This document shows positions 51,453 to 59,961 of a stretch of DNA of 64,000 bases, piece after piece (position 1 is the stretch's first letter; every line of letters begins with the position of its first letter). Made by a program: the position numbers and the translations under genes. The DNA comes from Taibaiella koreensis (GTDB lineage Bacteria > Bacteroidota > Bacteroidia > Chitinophagales > Chitinophagaceae): contig NZ_QVNU01000005.1 in NCBI RefSeq assembly GCF_003545715.1, positions 248,001 to 312,000 of the forward strand. The letters are read 5' to 3'. Under the pieces are notes generated by a model, which saw only the letters and a list, made by a program, of their open reading frames with translations, searched no databases and was not told where the DNA came from.

Positions 51453-52142
51453 ATGAAAAAGATCGTTTTACTGGCGCTGCTGTTTACCGGCTGGATGACG
51501 GCACAAGCCCAGGAAATATACAACAGCACCGGTAAGTCCGGGCAGGCTAAGTACAAGGAAAACCAGCAGAAAAAAGGCTTCGACTTCAACCGTATGGTAT
51601 TTGGCGGTGGGCTGGGATTGACCTTCGGTACCATTACCAATATTTATGTGGCGCCTTCAATAGGTTACCGCATTACGGATAAATTTGCCGCCGGCGTCAC
51701 GCTCGGGTACAACTATTACCGCCAGAAAGATGCGTTCCTGACCCAGAACCTGTATACCAGCGAGACCAAATACCTGCCCCTGTCGCAGTCTATCTACAGC
51801 GGAAGCATATGGGGCAAATACATTATTATACCCAATATTATGGTGCAGGCCGAATTTGAGCTGAACAACCTCAGCTATTATGATCCGACCATGGGCTACC
51901 CGGCCGACAAGGACGGATGGCCTATGCCCGTGAAAAAAAGAGTGACCGTTCCCAGCCTGCTGCTGGGCGCCGGCTACCGCCAGCCGATCGGCGAATACTC
52001 CTCTATATTCATTATGGCATTCTATGATGTGTTGCAGGACCTGCCCGGTAATACCCGCACCGATCAGAATGGGGAAAAATACTCGATCAGCCCTTATGCC
52101 GATCGCGTCGATTTCAGGGTAGGCTTCACCATAGGTTTTTAA
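51453..52142 (+). CDS. Outer membrane beta-barrel protein (predicted)
   Basis: This 229-residue protein starts with a signal peptide (MKKIVLLALLFTGWMTAQAQ) and consists of alternating hydrophobic and polar strands with aromatic girdles (GGGLGLTFGTITNIYVAPSI, FAAGVTLGYNYYRQKDAF, KYIIIPNIMVQAEFELNNLS). It ends in ...RVGFTIGF, a typical C-terminal Phe. I do not recognise a specific family. The ATG at 51423 in frame would add ten residues before the signal peptide and is less likely. Confidence 0.7.
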   Translation: MKKIVLLALLFTGWMTAQAQEIYNSTGKSGQAKYKENQQKKGFDFNRMVFGGGLGLTFGTITNIYVAPSIGYRITDKFAAGVTLGYNYYRQKDAFLTQNLYTSETKYLPLSQSIYSGSIWGKYIIIPNIMVQAEFELNNLSYYDPTMGYPADKDGWPMPVKKRVTVPSLLLGAGYRQPIGEYSSIFIMAFYDVLQDLPGNTRTDQNGEKYSISPYADRVDFRVGFTIGF

Positions 52143-52161
52143 AAGACAATCTATTTTGTTT

Positions 52162-52193
52162 GGGTCCGCAGCTAACGGTTGCGGACTTTTTTA
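52162..52193 (+). terminator. Terminator after the outer membrane protein gene
   Basis: GTCCGCA / TGCGGAC stem with a 9-base loop and a T6 tail. Confidence 0.75.
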
Positions 52194-52310
52194 TTAACGG
52201 TGCACAAAGCAGCACCGGGACCGGCAAAACCCAGTTGCCGTTCAAACACTTTACACGCCATCAGGCTTATCACACCTATGGTCCGAGTCTTCCGTTTAAA
52301 ACTTAACCAT

Positions 52311-52318
52311 TACATTTG
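52311..52318 (+). promoter_or_regulatory. -7 promoter element for the symporter
   Basis: TACATTTG is an exact match, 29 bases before the ATG. Confidence 0.5.
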
Positions 52319-52347
52319 CTGCTGTCAAGCATTAATTTTAATACGGA

Positions 52348-53916
52348 ATGAACCATCAGCAGATCCTGCTCACGATTATTCTCGCCTATTTCCTGTTGTT
52401 GCTGGGCGTGGCCTTTTATACGGCCCGGGGCAGCAACAACGAATCCTTCTTTGTCGGCAACCGCAACAGCAAGTGGTGGCTGGTCGCCTTCGGTATGATC
52501 GGCACCTCGCTTTCCGGCATGACCTTTATCAGCGTACCAGGTACCGTGGGCGCGGGCGCCTTCGGCTACTTCCAGGTGGTGATCGGCTATTGGCTGGGCT
52601 ATTTTATTGTCGCCTATGTGCTGCTGCCGGTATACTACAAAATGCAGCTGACTTCTATTTATACCTACCTGGAGAAACGGTTAGGCGTAAATGCGCATAA
52701 GACAGGGGCCTTCTTTTTTATCCTTTCACGCACATTGGGCGCTACCTTGCGGCTATACCTCGTGATCAAGGTGCTGGAACTCTTTGTACTCAAAGACCTG
52801 GGGATCTCTTTCGAAGTGACGGCTGTGGTGATCCTGGGACTGATCCTTCTGTATACCTTTAAAGGAGGCGTTAAAACCATTGTATGGACCGATACCCTGC
52901 AGACAACCTTTATGCTGCTGGCGCTTATCGTAAGCCTGTTTTACCTGGCCGGAAAGCTCGACTTTTCCCTGGGACAGGCCTGGGCTGCCGTATCGGCAAA
53001 AGGAATGACGAAGATTTTTGCCTCGGATCCCCTGCCCGGCAATTTCTTCCTGAAGCAGATCCTGGGCGGCGCTTTCATTACCATTGCCATGACCGGGCTT
53101 GACCAGGAAATGATGCAAAAGAATATTAGTGTCAGCAACCTGAAGGATTCGCAAAAGAATATAGTAGTGATGGGTACGTTACAGATGCTGGTCGTCTTTA
53201 TTTTCCTCTTCCTGGGCGGCGTGCTGGTACTGTATGCATCGGCCAACGGCATCGCGGACAAGGGGGACAATCTTTTCCCTGCCATTGCCTTGCAAAGCCA
53301 GCTTCCCTTCTTCATTACAGTTTGCTTCGTGATCGGGCTCATCTCCGCCTTATTTCCCAGTGCCGACGGTGCACTCACGGCCCTAACCTCGTCGTTTTGC
53401 ATCGATATATTGGGCATGCAGAAAAAGGGACAGGCCGGCAGTAAAGAGAGCCTGGAAAAGAGACAGACCCGGACCCGCCTGATCGTACATAATGTCTTTG
53501 CGTTGATTTTCCTCGTGTGCGTGTTTTTCTTCAGGGAAGTTGACAATGGGTCGCTCATAGACATCCTGCTGAAGCTGGCAGGCTTTACTTATGGTCCCCT
53601 GCTGGGCTTATTCGCCTTTGGAATCCTTACCCGCCGGACCGTAGCACCCAAATCGCCGCTGATCGTTTGCCTGCTGGCCCTGTGCCTGACCCTGGTGATC
53701 GATGTGGTGAATAATTACCAATGGTATGCTCCTAAAATAGGTTTGTCTGAAGAAAGCAAACTGGGCCTGCAGCACTTTTCCGAAAGCATTTTTGGCCAGT
53801 ATAAGATTGGTGTGGAGCTGCTGATCGTCAATGCGGCCATCACCTTTTTGTTGCTGTTGGCGGCCTCACGTCGTACACAAGAGAAAGGAATTCATTCTCA
53901 GGCGGTGGTTGCCTGA
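52348..53916 (+). CDS. Sodium:solute symporter family transporter
   Basis: This 522-residue protein has 13 or so transmembrane helices. SSS-family marks include ESFFVGNRNSKWWLVAFGM with SLSGMTFISVPGTVGAGAF (first Na+-site region), STYLEKRLG-type loop here IYTYLEKRLG, and LFKGGVKTIVWTDTLQT (given as FKGGVKTIVWTDTLQT). The substrate is unknown; sugars, proline, pantothenate or sialic acid are typical for the family. It stands alone with its own promoter and converges on clpS. Confidence 0.9.
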   Translation: MNHQQILLTIILAYFLLLLGVAFYTARGSNNESFFVGNRNSKWWLVAFGMIGTSLSGMTFISVPGTVGAGAFGYFQVVIGYWLGYFIVAYVLLPVYYKMQLTSIYTYLEKRLGVNAHKTGAFFFILSRTLGATLRLYLVIKVLELFVLKDLGISFEVTAVVILGLILLYTFKGGVKTIVWTDTLQTTFMLLALIVSLFYLAGKLDFSLGQAWAAVSAKGMTKIFASDPLPGNFFLKQILGGAFITIAMTGLDQEMMQKNISVSNLKDSQKNIVVMGTLQMLVVFIFLFLGGVLVLYASANGIADKGDNLFPAIALQSQLPFFITVCFVIGLISALFPSADGALTALTSSFCIDILGMQKKGQAGSKESLEKRQTRTRLIVHNVFALIFLVCVFFFREVDNGSLIDILLKLAGFTYGPLLGLFAFGILTRRTVAPKSPLIVCLLALCLTLVIDVVNNYQWYAPKIGLSEESKLGLQHFSESIFGQYKIGVELLIVNAAITFLLLLAASRRTQEKGIHSQAVVA

Positions 53917-53942
53917 GCGATGGAAAGAAAAGGATACGAATA

Positions 53943-53975
53943 AAAAAGACGCGGTCTGGTTCCGCGTCTTTTCAA
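53943..53975. terminator. Bidirectional terminator between symporter and clpS
   Basis: AAAAAGACGCGG pairs with CCGCGTCTTTT over a 7-base loop. The right arm overlaps the clpS stop codon. Confidence 0.8.
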
Positions 53976-54274
53976 TTATCTATAGTGGAGTTGATCCCTC
54001 TGTCGATCATAGCCTCACACATTGGCCTCAGCGTATCAAAGTCGCCTCGTTTTACTGCGTATTTTCCCTGGTAATGGATCAGCAATGCGCATTGCTCGGC
54101 CTGCTCCTGCGTATGGGAACAGATGTCTATCAAGGACTCGATCACCCAGTCAAACGTATTCACCTCATCGTTCCATACGATAAGATGATGCAGCTGCGCA
54201 TCCAGCACATCGGTATCGAACTCTTCCTGTTTCCAGGGGTTGAATTCCGACATGGTTTTTTGATACGGTTCCAT
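53972..54274 (-). CDS. clpS: ATP-dependent Clp protease adaptor ClpS
   Basis: ClpS recognises N-terminal Leu, Phe, Trp and Tyr residues and delivers those proteins to ClpA/ClpC-ClpP. The 100-residue protein has LIVWNDEVNTFDWVIESLI (conserved N-D-D/E-x-x-T/N-F) and CALLIHYQGKYAVKRG (helix with His and Gly), typical of the family. The start at 54274 (MEPYQKTMSEF) is chosen; a longer frame to 54496 overlaps the opposite gene. Together with Aat at 7574 it supports an N-degron pathway. Confidence 0.92.
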   Translation of the reverse strand: MEPYQKTMSEFNPWKQEEFDTDVLDAQLHHLIVWNDEVNTFDWVIESLIDICSHTQEQAEQCALLIHYQGKYAVKRGDFDTLRPMCEAMIDRGINSTIDN

Positions 54275-54324
54275 AGTAACGGTCTTTTGCGTTAACGTAA
54301 ATTGGTTTTTTACGATTTCCGGTA

Positions 54325-54332
54325 CAAAATTA
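54325..54332 (-). promoter_or_regulatory. -7 promoter element for clpS
   Basis: The reverse strand reads TAATTTTG, an exact match, 50 bases before the clpS start. Confidence 0.5.
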
Positions 54333-54377
54333 GCAAACAATATGTTTCCCCCGCAACATTTCTTTTCTTTGCAGGCT

Positions 54378-54923
54378 ATGGATTTACCCGCTTTTGTTAA
54401 AAAGAGCATGACCGAGCTCAACCGGGCACAACCGGGCGACCCGGCAGCCGCTTCACGGTTCCCGGTACAGGTGGTGCTCGACGATGTGCGCAGCATGCAT
54501 AATGTAGGCTCAACCTTCCGCAGCGGCGATGCCTTTCACGTACAAGGCATTACACTTTGCGGCTATACACCGCGACCGCCTCATCGTGATATTCATAAAA
54601 CGGCGCTTGGCGCAACAGAAACAGTTCCCTGGATCTATGAGGAGCAAATAACCACAGCCCTTGAACGGCTGAAAGCCGATGGGTACCGGATATGGGCAGT
54701 AGAGCAGCTTCATAACAGTACCTCTCTGCAGGATATTGCTTTTGCAACAGATGAGAAAGTGGCACTGGTATTCGGCAATGAAGTCAGTGGTGTAAGCGAG
54801 GCAGCCCTTTCGCTTTGCGACGGCGGTATCGAGATCCCGCAATGGGGCGCCAAGCATTCCCTGAATATTTCGGTTACGGTAGGTATTGTACTATGGGAAA
54901 TAGCGAGAAGGCGACTGGTGTAA
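54378..54923 (+). CDS. SpoU/TrmH-family RNA 2'-O-methyltransferase
   Basis: This 181-residue SPOUT enzyme methylates ribose 2'-OH in tRNA or rRNA. The motifs are VVLDDVRSMHNVGSTFRSGD (motif 1, Asn and Arg), LVFGNEVSGVSEAAL (motif 2, here VALVFGNEVSGV) and IPQWGAKHSLNISVTVGIVL (motif 3). The N-terminal 30 residues replace the usual substrate-binding domain. The start at 54378 (MDLPAFVKK) is chosen. The target nucleotide cannot be inferred. A repeat array begins 12 bases after its stop. Confidence 0.9.
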   Translation: MDLPAFVKKSMTELNRAQPGDPAAASRFPVQVVLDDVRSMHNVGSTFRSGDAFHVQGITLCGYTPRPPHRDIHKTALGATETVPWIYEEQITTALERLKADGYRIWAVEQLHNSTSLQDIAFATDEKVALVFGNEVSGVSEAALSLCDGGIEIPQWGAKHSLNISVTVGIVLWEIARRRLV

Positions 54924-54935
54924 GCTTAAATGTTG

Positions 54936-55275
54936 AGTTGGCAATTGGCAAAGAACAAGTTGGTATTTGCCTACTGCAAACTGCCAACTTTAAAACTCCT
55001 TGGAGCAATAGTTGGCAATGGGCAAAGAACAAGTCGATCATCGCCTACTGCAAACTGCCAACTTTCAACTCGTAGGGAGCAATAGTTGGCAATGGGTAAG
55101 TTGGCAATGGGCAGGGAACGGGCTGATCATGCCTACTGCAAACTGCAAACTTTCAACTCGTAGGGAGCAATAGTTGGCAATGATTAAAATTGGCAATGGG
55201 AAGGGAACGGGCCGATCATGCCTACTGTCAACTGCCAACTTTAAAATTCCAAAATCTCAATACCCAATACTCATA
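54936..55275. repeat. Array of ~73-bp hairpin-forming repeat units
   Basis: Units start with AGTTGGCAATGGGCAAAGAAC-type sequence (first 20 bases) at 54936, 55010, 55083/55099 and 55172. Each contains ACTGCAAACTGCCAACTTT in its second half, complementary to its own start (AGTTGGCA / TGCCAACT). The spacing is about 73 bp with one 16-bp internal duplication near 55083. The last part, near 55259-55273, carries AATACCCAATACTCA, the reverse complement of the heptamer repeat at 24931-25007. Confidence 0.85.
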
Positions 55276-55295
55276 TCTCACACCCCAAAATCACA

Positions 55296-55748
55296 TCAAT
55301 TCACCGGTACGACAAAATTCTCTATTGCCGGTGGCAGGCACATTTTATCGTTGCAGGTTTGGTATTGTACAGCGCCTTTGATCTTATCACCATGCTTCCC
55401 TTTGAAATCGCGGAAAAAGGTAATATTCTTTTCATGCCAGCGAATCGCGCCTTCGATAAACTCCAGCTTTTGGGTCTTCGGCTGCGCATTTTCTTTCCAG
55501 TCGCCTACCCATCCGCCCTGTACAGCTTCGGCTGTAAAGCTGGTGGGGATCAGCGAGCCATCTCCGCCCGGGTCTTGGGCCCAGATGTGGTAGCCCGCAT
55601 CCAAGGTTGCTTTGGCTTCGAAACGATACAGGTCATTGTCCATTTTCTTTACGGAAAATTGCCAGTGAACAGGATTAGGGGTCGATTGCGCTTTCCCGGC
55701 AAATGGCATAAAAATCAGGGCAGCCAGCACCGATAAGATCAGTTTCAT
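55296..55748 (-). CDS. DsbD-alpha-like secreted protein
   Basis: This 150-residue protein has a signal peptide (MKLILSVLAALIFMPFAGKA). The mature part resembles the N-terminal (alpha) domain of thiol:disulfide interchange protein DsbD, with VHWQFSVKKMDNDLYRFEAK, AGYHIWAQDPGGDGSLIPT and the Cys pair in VQYQTCNDKMCLPP. A full DsbD would also have a membrane and a thioredoxin-like domain, absent here. A partner carrying them may be elsewhere. Repeat units lie directly downstream of it. Confidence 0.75.
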   Translation of the reverse strand: MKLILSVLAALIFMPFAGKAQSTPNPVHWQFSVKKMDNDLYRFEAKATLDAGYHIWAQDPGGDGSLIPTSFTAEAVQGGWVGDWKENAQPKTQKLEFIEGAIRWHEKNITFFRDFKGKHGDKIKGAVQYQTCNDKMCLPPAIENFVVPVN

Positions 55749-55848
55749 ATCATTTTTTTTAGTCAAAAGATGTTTTTGATTTCTGCTATACCTATAGACG
55801 AAATTAGACGCCAATACCCCGGGGTCCGTTTAACACCGGCATAGAAAA

Positions 55849-55872
55849 AACCCGCCTGGAACAAGCGGGTTC
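55849..55872 (-). terminator. Terminator after secG
   Basis: AACCCGC / GCGGGTT stem with a 9-base loop; on the reverse strand a T6 tract follows. Confidence 0.75.
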
Positions 55873-55898
55873 GTCCTATAGCATATTTTGTTTGCAGT

Positions 55899-56225
55899 CT
55901 ATTTGGCCGGAGCTTGCTGGCCTTCGCCCTGTTGCTGCTGCCCACCCTGCTGTTGCTGTTGGGTCTTTTGCTGCTCCTTGGCCGCTTTGGCAGGACTGAT
56001 GATATCGAGTGAGAACACGGTAGCGATGCACAGCACAGCAATGATCGTCATGGTGTACCAGGTGCCTTTTTCCATCACATCGCCCGATTGCTTTACACCC
56101 ATTACCTGTGTACCCAGGCTGCCGAAAGTGCCGGAGAGGCCACCGCCTTTGGGTTTCTGAACCAGTACGAAAAAGCCGAGCACCACACAGGCCAGGATGA
56201 TCACAATAATTAATAAACTCGTCAT
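55899..56225 (-). CDS. secG: Preprotein translocase subunit SecG
   Basis: SecG is the small third subunit of SecYEG. The 108-residue protein has a first helix at about 2-22 (SLLIIVIILACVVLGFFVLV), the conserved loop QKPKGGGLSGTFG (residues 23-36), and a second helix at about 55-75. The C-terminal tail is almost all Gln and Gly (KEQQKTQQQQQGGQQQQGEG), a typical low-complexity end in Bacteroidota SecG. It starts three bases after the upstream gene's stop and is followed by a terminator. Confidence 0.93.
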   Translation of the reverse strand: MTSLLIIVIILACVVLGFFVLVQKPKGGGLSGTFGSLGTQVMGVKQSGDVMEKGTWYTMTIIAVLCIATVFSLDIISPAKAAKEQQKTQQQQQGGQQQQGEGQQAPAK

Positions 56226-56228
56226 TGT

Positions 56229-57032
56229 TTATATATCTTTTTGTAAATTTTCAATTTTGGCAGCAAAATAAGCATTTTTTTCAGGATTCTGCAAACTTAA
56301 TTTTTGGTATATTTCAATGGCTTTCCCTTTCTTGCCCTGCTTTACATAAACTTCTGCCATCGATTCGCTTATCCATTCTTCTTTCCTGGAAATAGAATTT
56401 ACAGCCATCTCAAATACCTGTTCCGGTATTTCTTCGCTTTCTTCCTCGATAGCCGCAGCCAGCTTTTGCTGCTGCCACATGGCTTTTAATGCCTTTTGCT
56501 CGGCTTCTTCTTCTTTTGCCTTTTGATTTTTGGAGCTGATGTGTTTCAACCACTCAGCAAAACTCATGACTACCATTAGCGATTTTTCTTTTTCGTCTTC
56601 ATTTTCAGGGGTATCTGCGTGAGGTGTACGTACTTCGCTCAGTTCCGGCAAGTCGCCGGATATATGGATACCCTGCTGTAAAAAATAATCTTCGGCCGAT
56701 ACGGGCTGTACCAGCAATGTTTCGTCCGTTATCGACCCGCTGTCTACCCTGGGAAGGTTGTCGCCGGGCGCAGGAAGCGGCAGGGGTTCTGCTTGCGGCT
56801 CCGGCTGTGCGGCGGCGGCCAACAGGTTGCCCAGCAACACCGGATTTACAGGGTGCATTTGCTGCAAAATCCATAATTCCTCCGGCCCCTGCTGTGCGCC
56901 TATCCATTTCAGATAATGAGCCGGCGCAAAATAGGGATACTCTTTCGCCAGCTGCACCAGCGCCTTAGGCGCTACTTCCTGCAGCTGATGCGGCTCCTGA
57001 AGCCATGCCGATATTCTCTCTGTAGTGATCAA
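56229..57032 (-). CDS. Hypothetical protein with TPR-like C-terminus, 267 aa
   Basis: This soluble, acidic and helical protein begins MITTERISAWLQEPHQLQEV, with ALVQLAKEYPYFAPAHYLKW near residue 25 resembling a TPR-like helix pair. The C-terminal ~45 residues (WISESMAEVYVKQGKKGKAI, EIYQKLSLQNPEKNAYFAAK) fit a classical TPR motif. A Lys/Glu/Gln-rich coiled part lies at about 160-200. It is located between lptE and secG in a tight operon; similar TPR-like genes in this position are known in Bacteroidota but have no function assigned. Confidence 0.75.
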   Translation of the reverse strand: MITTERISAWLQEPHQLQEVAPKALVQLAKEYPYFAPAHYLKWIGAQQGPEELWILQQMHPVNPVLLGNLLAAAAQPEPQAEPLPLPAPGDNLPRVDSGSITDETLLVQPVSAEDYFLQQGIHISGDLPELSEVRTPHADTPENEDEKEKSLMVVMSFAEWLKHISSKNQKAKEEEAEQKALKAMWQQQKLAAAIEEESEEIPEQVFEMAVNSISRKEEWISESMAEVYVKQGKKGKAIEIYQKLSLQNPEKNAYFAAKIENLQKDI

Positions 57033-57063
57033 TTTTTTTATTGTTTTTACTGTCGCAGCAACA

Positions 57064-57579
57064 CTACCAGTTCACAAACGCTTTATTGAATATATCGTCG
57101 GCGATCTGGTTGCCGATATCCTCTATTGCCGCGGCTTCGATCGCCTGCAGCTGCTGCTGCGCGTTGAAATCGTAAAAGCGGCTGAAAGATTGCTTAAAGC
57201 TGGCCTTTTCGTCCAACCGGTTCTTAAAATCGACCTCAACTGTTATCGTCAACCGGTTTTGCGTCGCCTGAGGCACACCATTACCTACGGTTTGCACGCC
57301 GGTAAGGCTTACCGCATAGCCGGTTATCGTTCCTTTAAGATCGTAGTCCGCATTTTCCGCATTGACTGCAGCCAGGCCGGTTTGCGAAAGGATGCGGTTC
57401 CGGAGCTTGTCGGTAAGCGTTGTACTCAGCGTTGGCGCTACATTGAGCGCCCGGTTCTCCAGCGTTCTGACGTTGATGGTCTTGCCGCTGATGCTGGCGC
57501 CGGTCAGGCTGTAACAACCGCTCAGCAGCGGCAAGAGGCAAATGCTTATTCCCAACAGCCACAAACGGAAATATTTCAT
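57064..57579 (-). CDS. lptE: LptE-family LPS assembly lipoprotein
   Basis: LptE forms a plug inside the LptD barrel that inserts LPS into the outer membrane. The 171-residue lipoprotein has a lipobox (ISICLLPLLSGC, Cys at ~22), then SLTGASISGKTINVRTLENR and a middle YDLKGTITGYAVSLTGV typical of the LptE-like fold (alpha/beta with long helices). It begins an operon with a TPR-like gene and secG. A -7 element lies 7 bases upstream of the ATG. Confidence 0.85.
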   Translation of the reverse strand: MKYFRLWLLGISICLLPLLSGCYSLTGASISGKTINVRTLENRALNVAPTLSTTLTDKLRNRILSQTGLAAVNAENADYDLKGTITGYAVSLTGVQTVGNGVPQATQNRLTITVEVDFKNRLDEKASFKQSFSRFYDFNAQQQLQAIEAAAIEDIGNQIADDIFNKAFVNW

Positions 57580-57586
57580 AAGGAGG

Positions 57587-57594
57587 CAAAATTA
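57587..57594 (-). promoter_or_regulatory. -7 promoter element for lptE
   Basis: The reverse strand reads TAATTTTG, an exact match, seven bases before the lptE ATG, so the leader is very short. Confidence 0.5.
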
Positions 57595-57661
57595 AGGCTT
57601 ATTCTTCAATTAAGCCGGGGCATAGCGCAGGGCACTTGCAGAACACGGCATCAGCATATCA

Positions 57662-58654
57662 TCAGGCCACAGGACGAAGCGAACGGTTGATGAGCAGCAG
57701 ATCGGCCAGCACCAACGCTGTCATCGCCTCCACGATCACCGGTGCACGCAGGGCAACGCAGAGATCATGGCGGCCCTTAACAGAGAAATCTTCCTGCTGC
57801 CCTGTTTCCCAGTTCAGCGACCGCTGCGCCTTTGGTGTGGAGGCTGTAGGCTTTACTGCGATCCGGAACAGCAGCTCGTTACCGTTGGTGATCCCACCCA
57901 CGATACCACCGGCATGATTGGTGCTGGTTTTGCCGCTGCTATCTTCCAGGGCATCGTTATGCTCGCTGCCCATCATGCGCGCCGCGCCAAATCCCGCACC
58001 AAATTCAACGCCTTTAACTGCCGGTATGGCAAACATCGCATGCGCAATGAGCGATTCCACGCTATCCCAGAAAGGTTCTCCCAGTCCTGCCGGTAATCCT
58101 GCTACACGGCAGCTGATGATCCCGCCAACGCTATCCTTTGCATCGATTGCCTTCTGAAGACCTTTATCGCTATCTTCTTCGCCACCGACCTCGGTCAGGG
58201 TCGCTTCAATTGTAATTCCCTGCAGTATCTTTTTGGCTACTACCCCCGCAGCCACTATGCCCACAGTAAGCCTGGCGCTGAAATGCCCGCTGCCCCGGTA
58301 ATCTTCAAAGCCGCCGTATTTCTGGTGCGCGACCCAGTCGGCATGTCCCGGCCTGGGTATCGCCCGTTGCTTCTCGTAATCGGCGCTACGGACATTATTA
58401 TTTTCAAATAGAACGGTCAATGGCGCTCCTGTGGTATGTCCATTGAACAGGCCGCTTTTCACCAGGGGGTAATCGTCTTCTTTACGGGGTGTCGTACCTT
58501 TTTGCAAGCCCCCTTTGCGCCGTTCCAGGTCGGGCAAAAAATCTTCTTCACGCAGTGCTATCCCGGGCAACACCCCATCAATGCTCACACCGGCACAGGG
58601 CCCGTGGGATTCGCCGAATATGCTGACCCTGAAAAGCCTTCCGAATGTATTCAT
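57662..58654 (-). CDS. aroC: Chorismate synthase
   Basis: This enzyme makes chorismate from EPSP, the last step of the shikimate pathway, using reduced FMN. The 330-residue protein has the start MNTFGRLFRVSIFGESHGPC with the conserved GESHG, TTGAPLTVLFENNNVRSADYEK-like stretch (TTGAPLTVLFENNNVRSADY), RPGHADWVAHQKYGGFEDYR (pieces RPGHAD and DYRGSGHFSARLT) and HDLCVALRAPVIVEAMTAL near the end. It is slightly shorter than the usual 350-360. Its ATG overlaps the stop of aroA (ATGA), consistent with coupling. Confidence 0.95.
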   Translation of the reverse strand: MNTFGRLFRVSIFGESHGPCAGVSIDGVLPGIALREEDFLPDLERRKGGLQKGTTPRKEDDYPLVKSGLFNGHTTGAPLTVLFENNNVRSADYEKQRAIPRPGHADWVAHQKYGGFEDYRGSGHFSARLTVGIVAAGVVAKKILQGITIEATLTEVGGEEDSDKGLQKAIDAKDSVGGIISCRVAGLPAGLGEPFWDSVESLIAHAMFAIPAVKGVEFGAGFGAARMMGSEHNDALEDSSGKTSTNHAGGIVGGITNGNELLFRIAVKPTASTPKAQRSLNWETGQQEDFSVKGRHDLCVALRAPVIVEAMTALVLADLLLINRSLRPVA

Positions 58655-59961
58655 ATGGTCACATCATTTTTATAAGGCAAATAAACAATGGCTTGTTGTG
58701 TGAGCAGGGACAAGTGTTCCCAGAAGCCGGGATAGGACTTTTTCACGGCTTCGGCATGAATGATTGTTACCGGTCCACCGGCGCCTAAAGCCATTATAGC
58801 ACAGGCCATCGCGATCCGGTGATCGTGATGTGATTGTACCATAGCGCCGGCAAGCGGGTTGCCACCTTTAATGATCATTTTATCGTCTTGCACGGTAATA
58901 GCAACGCCCAGCTTCTGTCCTTCCTGCTGCAGGCTATGTGCACGATTGCTCTCCTTGTGCTCCAGGCGGTGCACGCCTTCTATAACCGAAGTGCCTTTGC
59001 AATAAGCGGCCAGCGCCACCAACGGAGGGAAAAGATCGGGACATTCCGTAGCATCGAAATGAAAAGCATTCAGGCCATGCTGCGTTACCTCGATCTGATC
59101 GGCCTGTATGGACAGCCTGCAGCCGCAGTCCTGCAGGGCTTCCAATATCTTTTTATCGGCCTGCTCCGAGAACACATCCAGTCCTTCGACTACAACATTG
59201 CCAGCCAGCGCACCGGCGACGAACAAGAAGGCGGCGTTGCTCCAGTCGCCCTCCACCGTATAGGACAAAGGGGGTGGCTCGGGCAGCACATCCGTTTCCG
59301 GGAAATGAAAGGACGCATAATCTTCCTGTACCGGCAGGCGCATACCGAATTCAGCCATCACCTTCAGGCTGAGATCGATGTAGGGCCTGCTTTTCAGTTG
59401 TTCTACCCTTATCGTTGCACCCTGATGCGCTATCGCAGAAAAGGCAAACAGCAGGCCGGTAAGGAACTGCGAGGTAAGGGATCCATCCACGGTAATGTCC
59501 TGCGGCTGCATGGGTCCTGTAATATGTATGGGCAATGTATCCCCGGTGAGCTGTACGGTAGCGCCCAGCGCCTCCAGCACTTCCTTTAAAAAGGCCAGGG
59601 GTCGCGTCAGCAGACTACCACTACCAGTAAGGGTAATGGTACCGGGATATAGAGCAGCAATAGCGCTGAACATACGCATCGAAAGCCCACTTTCGCCACA
59701 GTCCAGCAATATACCGGCCGGCACCGCTACCCTCCCCGGCGATTCGATGCGCAGCCTTTGCTCATCGAGGTGGGTGACGGTGGCACCCAAGGCCTGTATG
59801 ATGCGCAAAGCGGCCTTATCGTCGTCAGACCGGCCATAGTTGTGTATCTCGGTTTGCCCGCCACGGAGCAACGCAGCAGCACAAGCGCGTTGCATCACGC
59901 TCTTGGAAGCCGGTGCGGTCAATGTTCCCTTCACCGCTGAGGGATGAATGCGTACCTGCAT
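58651..59961 (-). CDS. aroA: 3-phosphoshikimate 1-carboxyvinyltransferase (EPSP synthase)
   Basis: EPSP synthase transfers enolpyruvyl from phosphoenolpyruvate to shikimate-3-phosphate. The 436-residue protein has APASKSVMQRACAAALLRGG near the start (PASKS-like lysine motif), NYGRSDDDKAALRI, LDCGESGLSMRMFSAIA (GxSGxxxR) and VEGLDVFSEQADKKILEAL. It abuts aroB without a gap (aroB TAA, then ATG) and overlaps aroC by four bases, so aroB-aroA-aroC are one transcript. Confidence 0.94.
   Translation of the reverse strand: MQVRIHPSAVKGTLTAPASKSVMQRACAAALLRGGQTEIHNYGRSDDDKAALRIIQALGATVTHLDEQRLRIESPGRVAVPAGILLDCGESGLSMRMFSAIAALYPGTITLTGSGSLLTRPLAFLKEVLEALGATVQLTGDTLPIHITGPMQPQDITVDGSLTSQFLTGLLFAFSAIAHQGATIRVEQLKSRPYIDLSLKVMAEFGMRLPVQEDYASFHFPETDVLPEPPPLSYTVEGDWSNAAFLFVAGALAGNVVVEGLDVFSEQADKKILEALQDCGCRLSIQADQIEVTQHGLNAFHFDATECPDLFPPLVALAAYCKGTSVIEGVHRLEHKESNRAHSLQQEGQKLGVAITVQDDKMIIKGGNPLAGAMVQSHHDHRIAMACAIMALGAGGPVTIIHAEAVKKSYPGFWEHLSLLTQQAIVYLPYKNDVTI

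Noticed and set aside
54936-55275. CRISPR array as an explanation for the repeats at 55 kb
   Set aside because: The unit is ~73 bp and self-complementary throughout; the between-copy sequence is also repeated, so there are no unique spacers.
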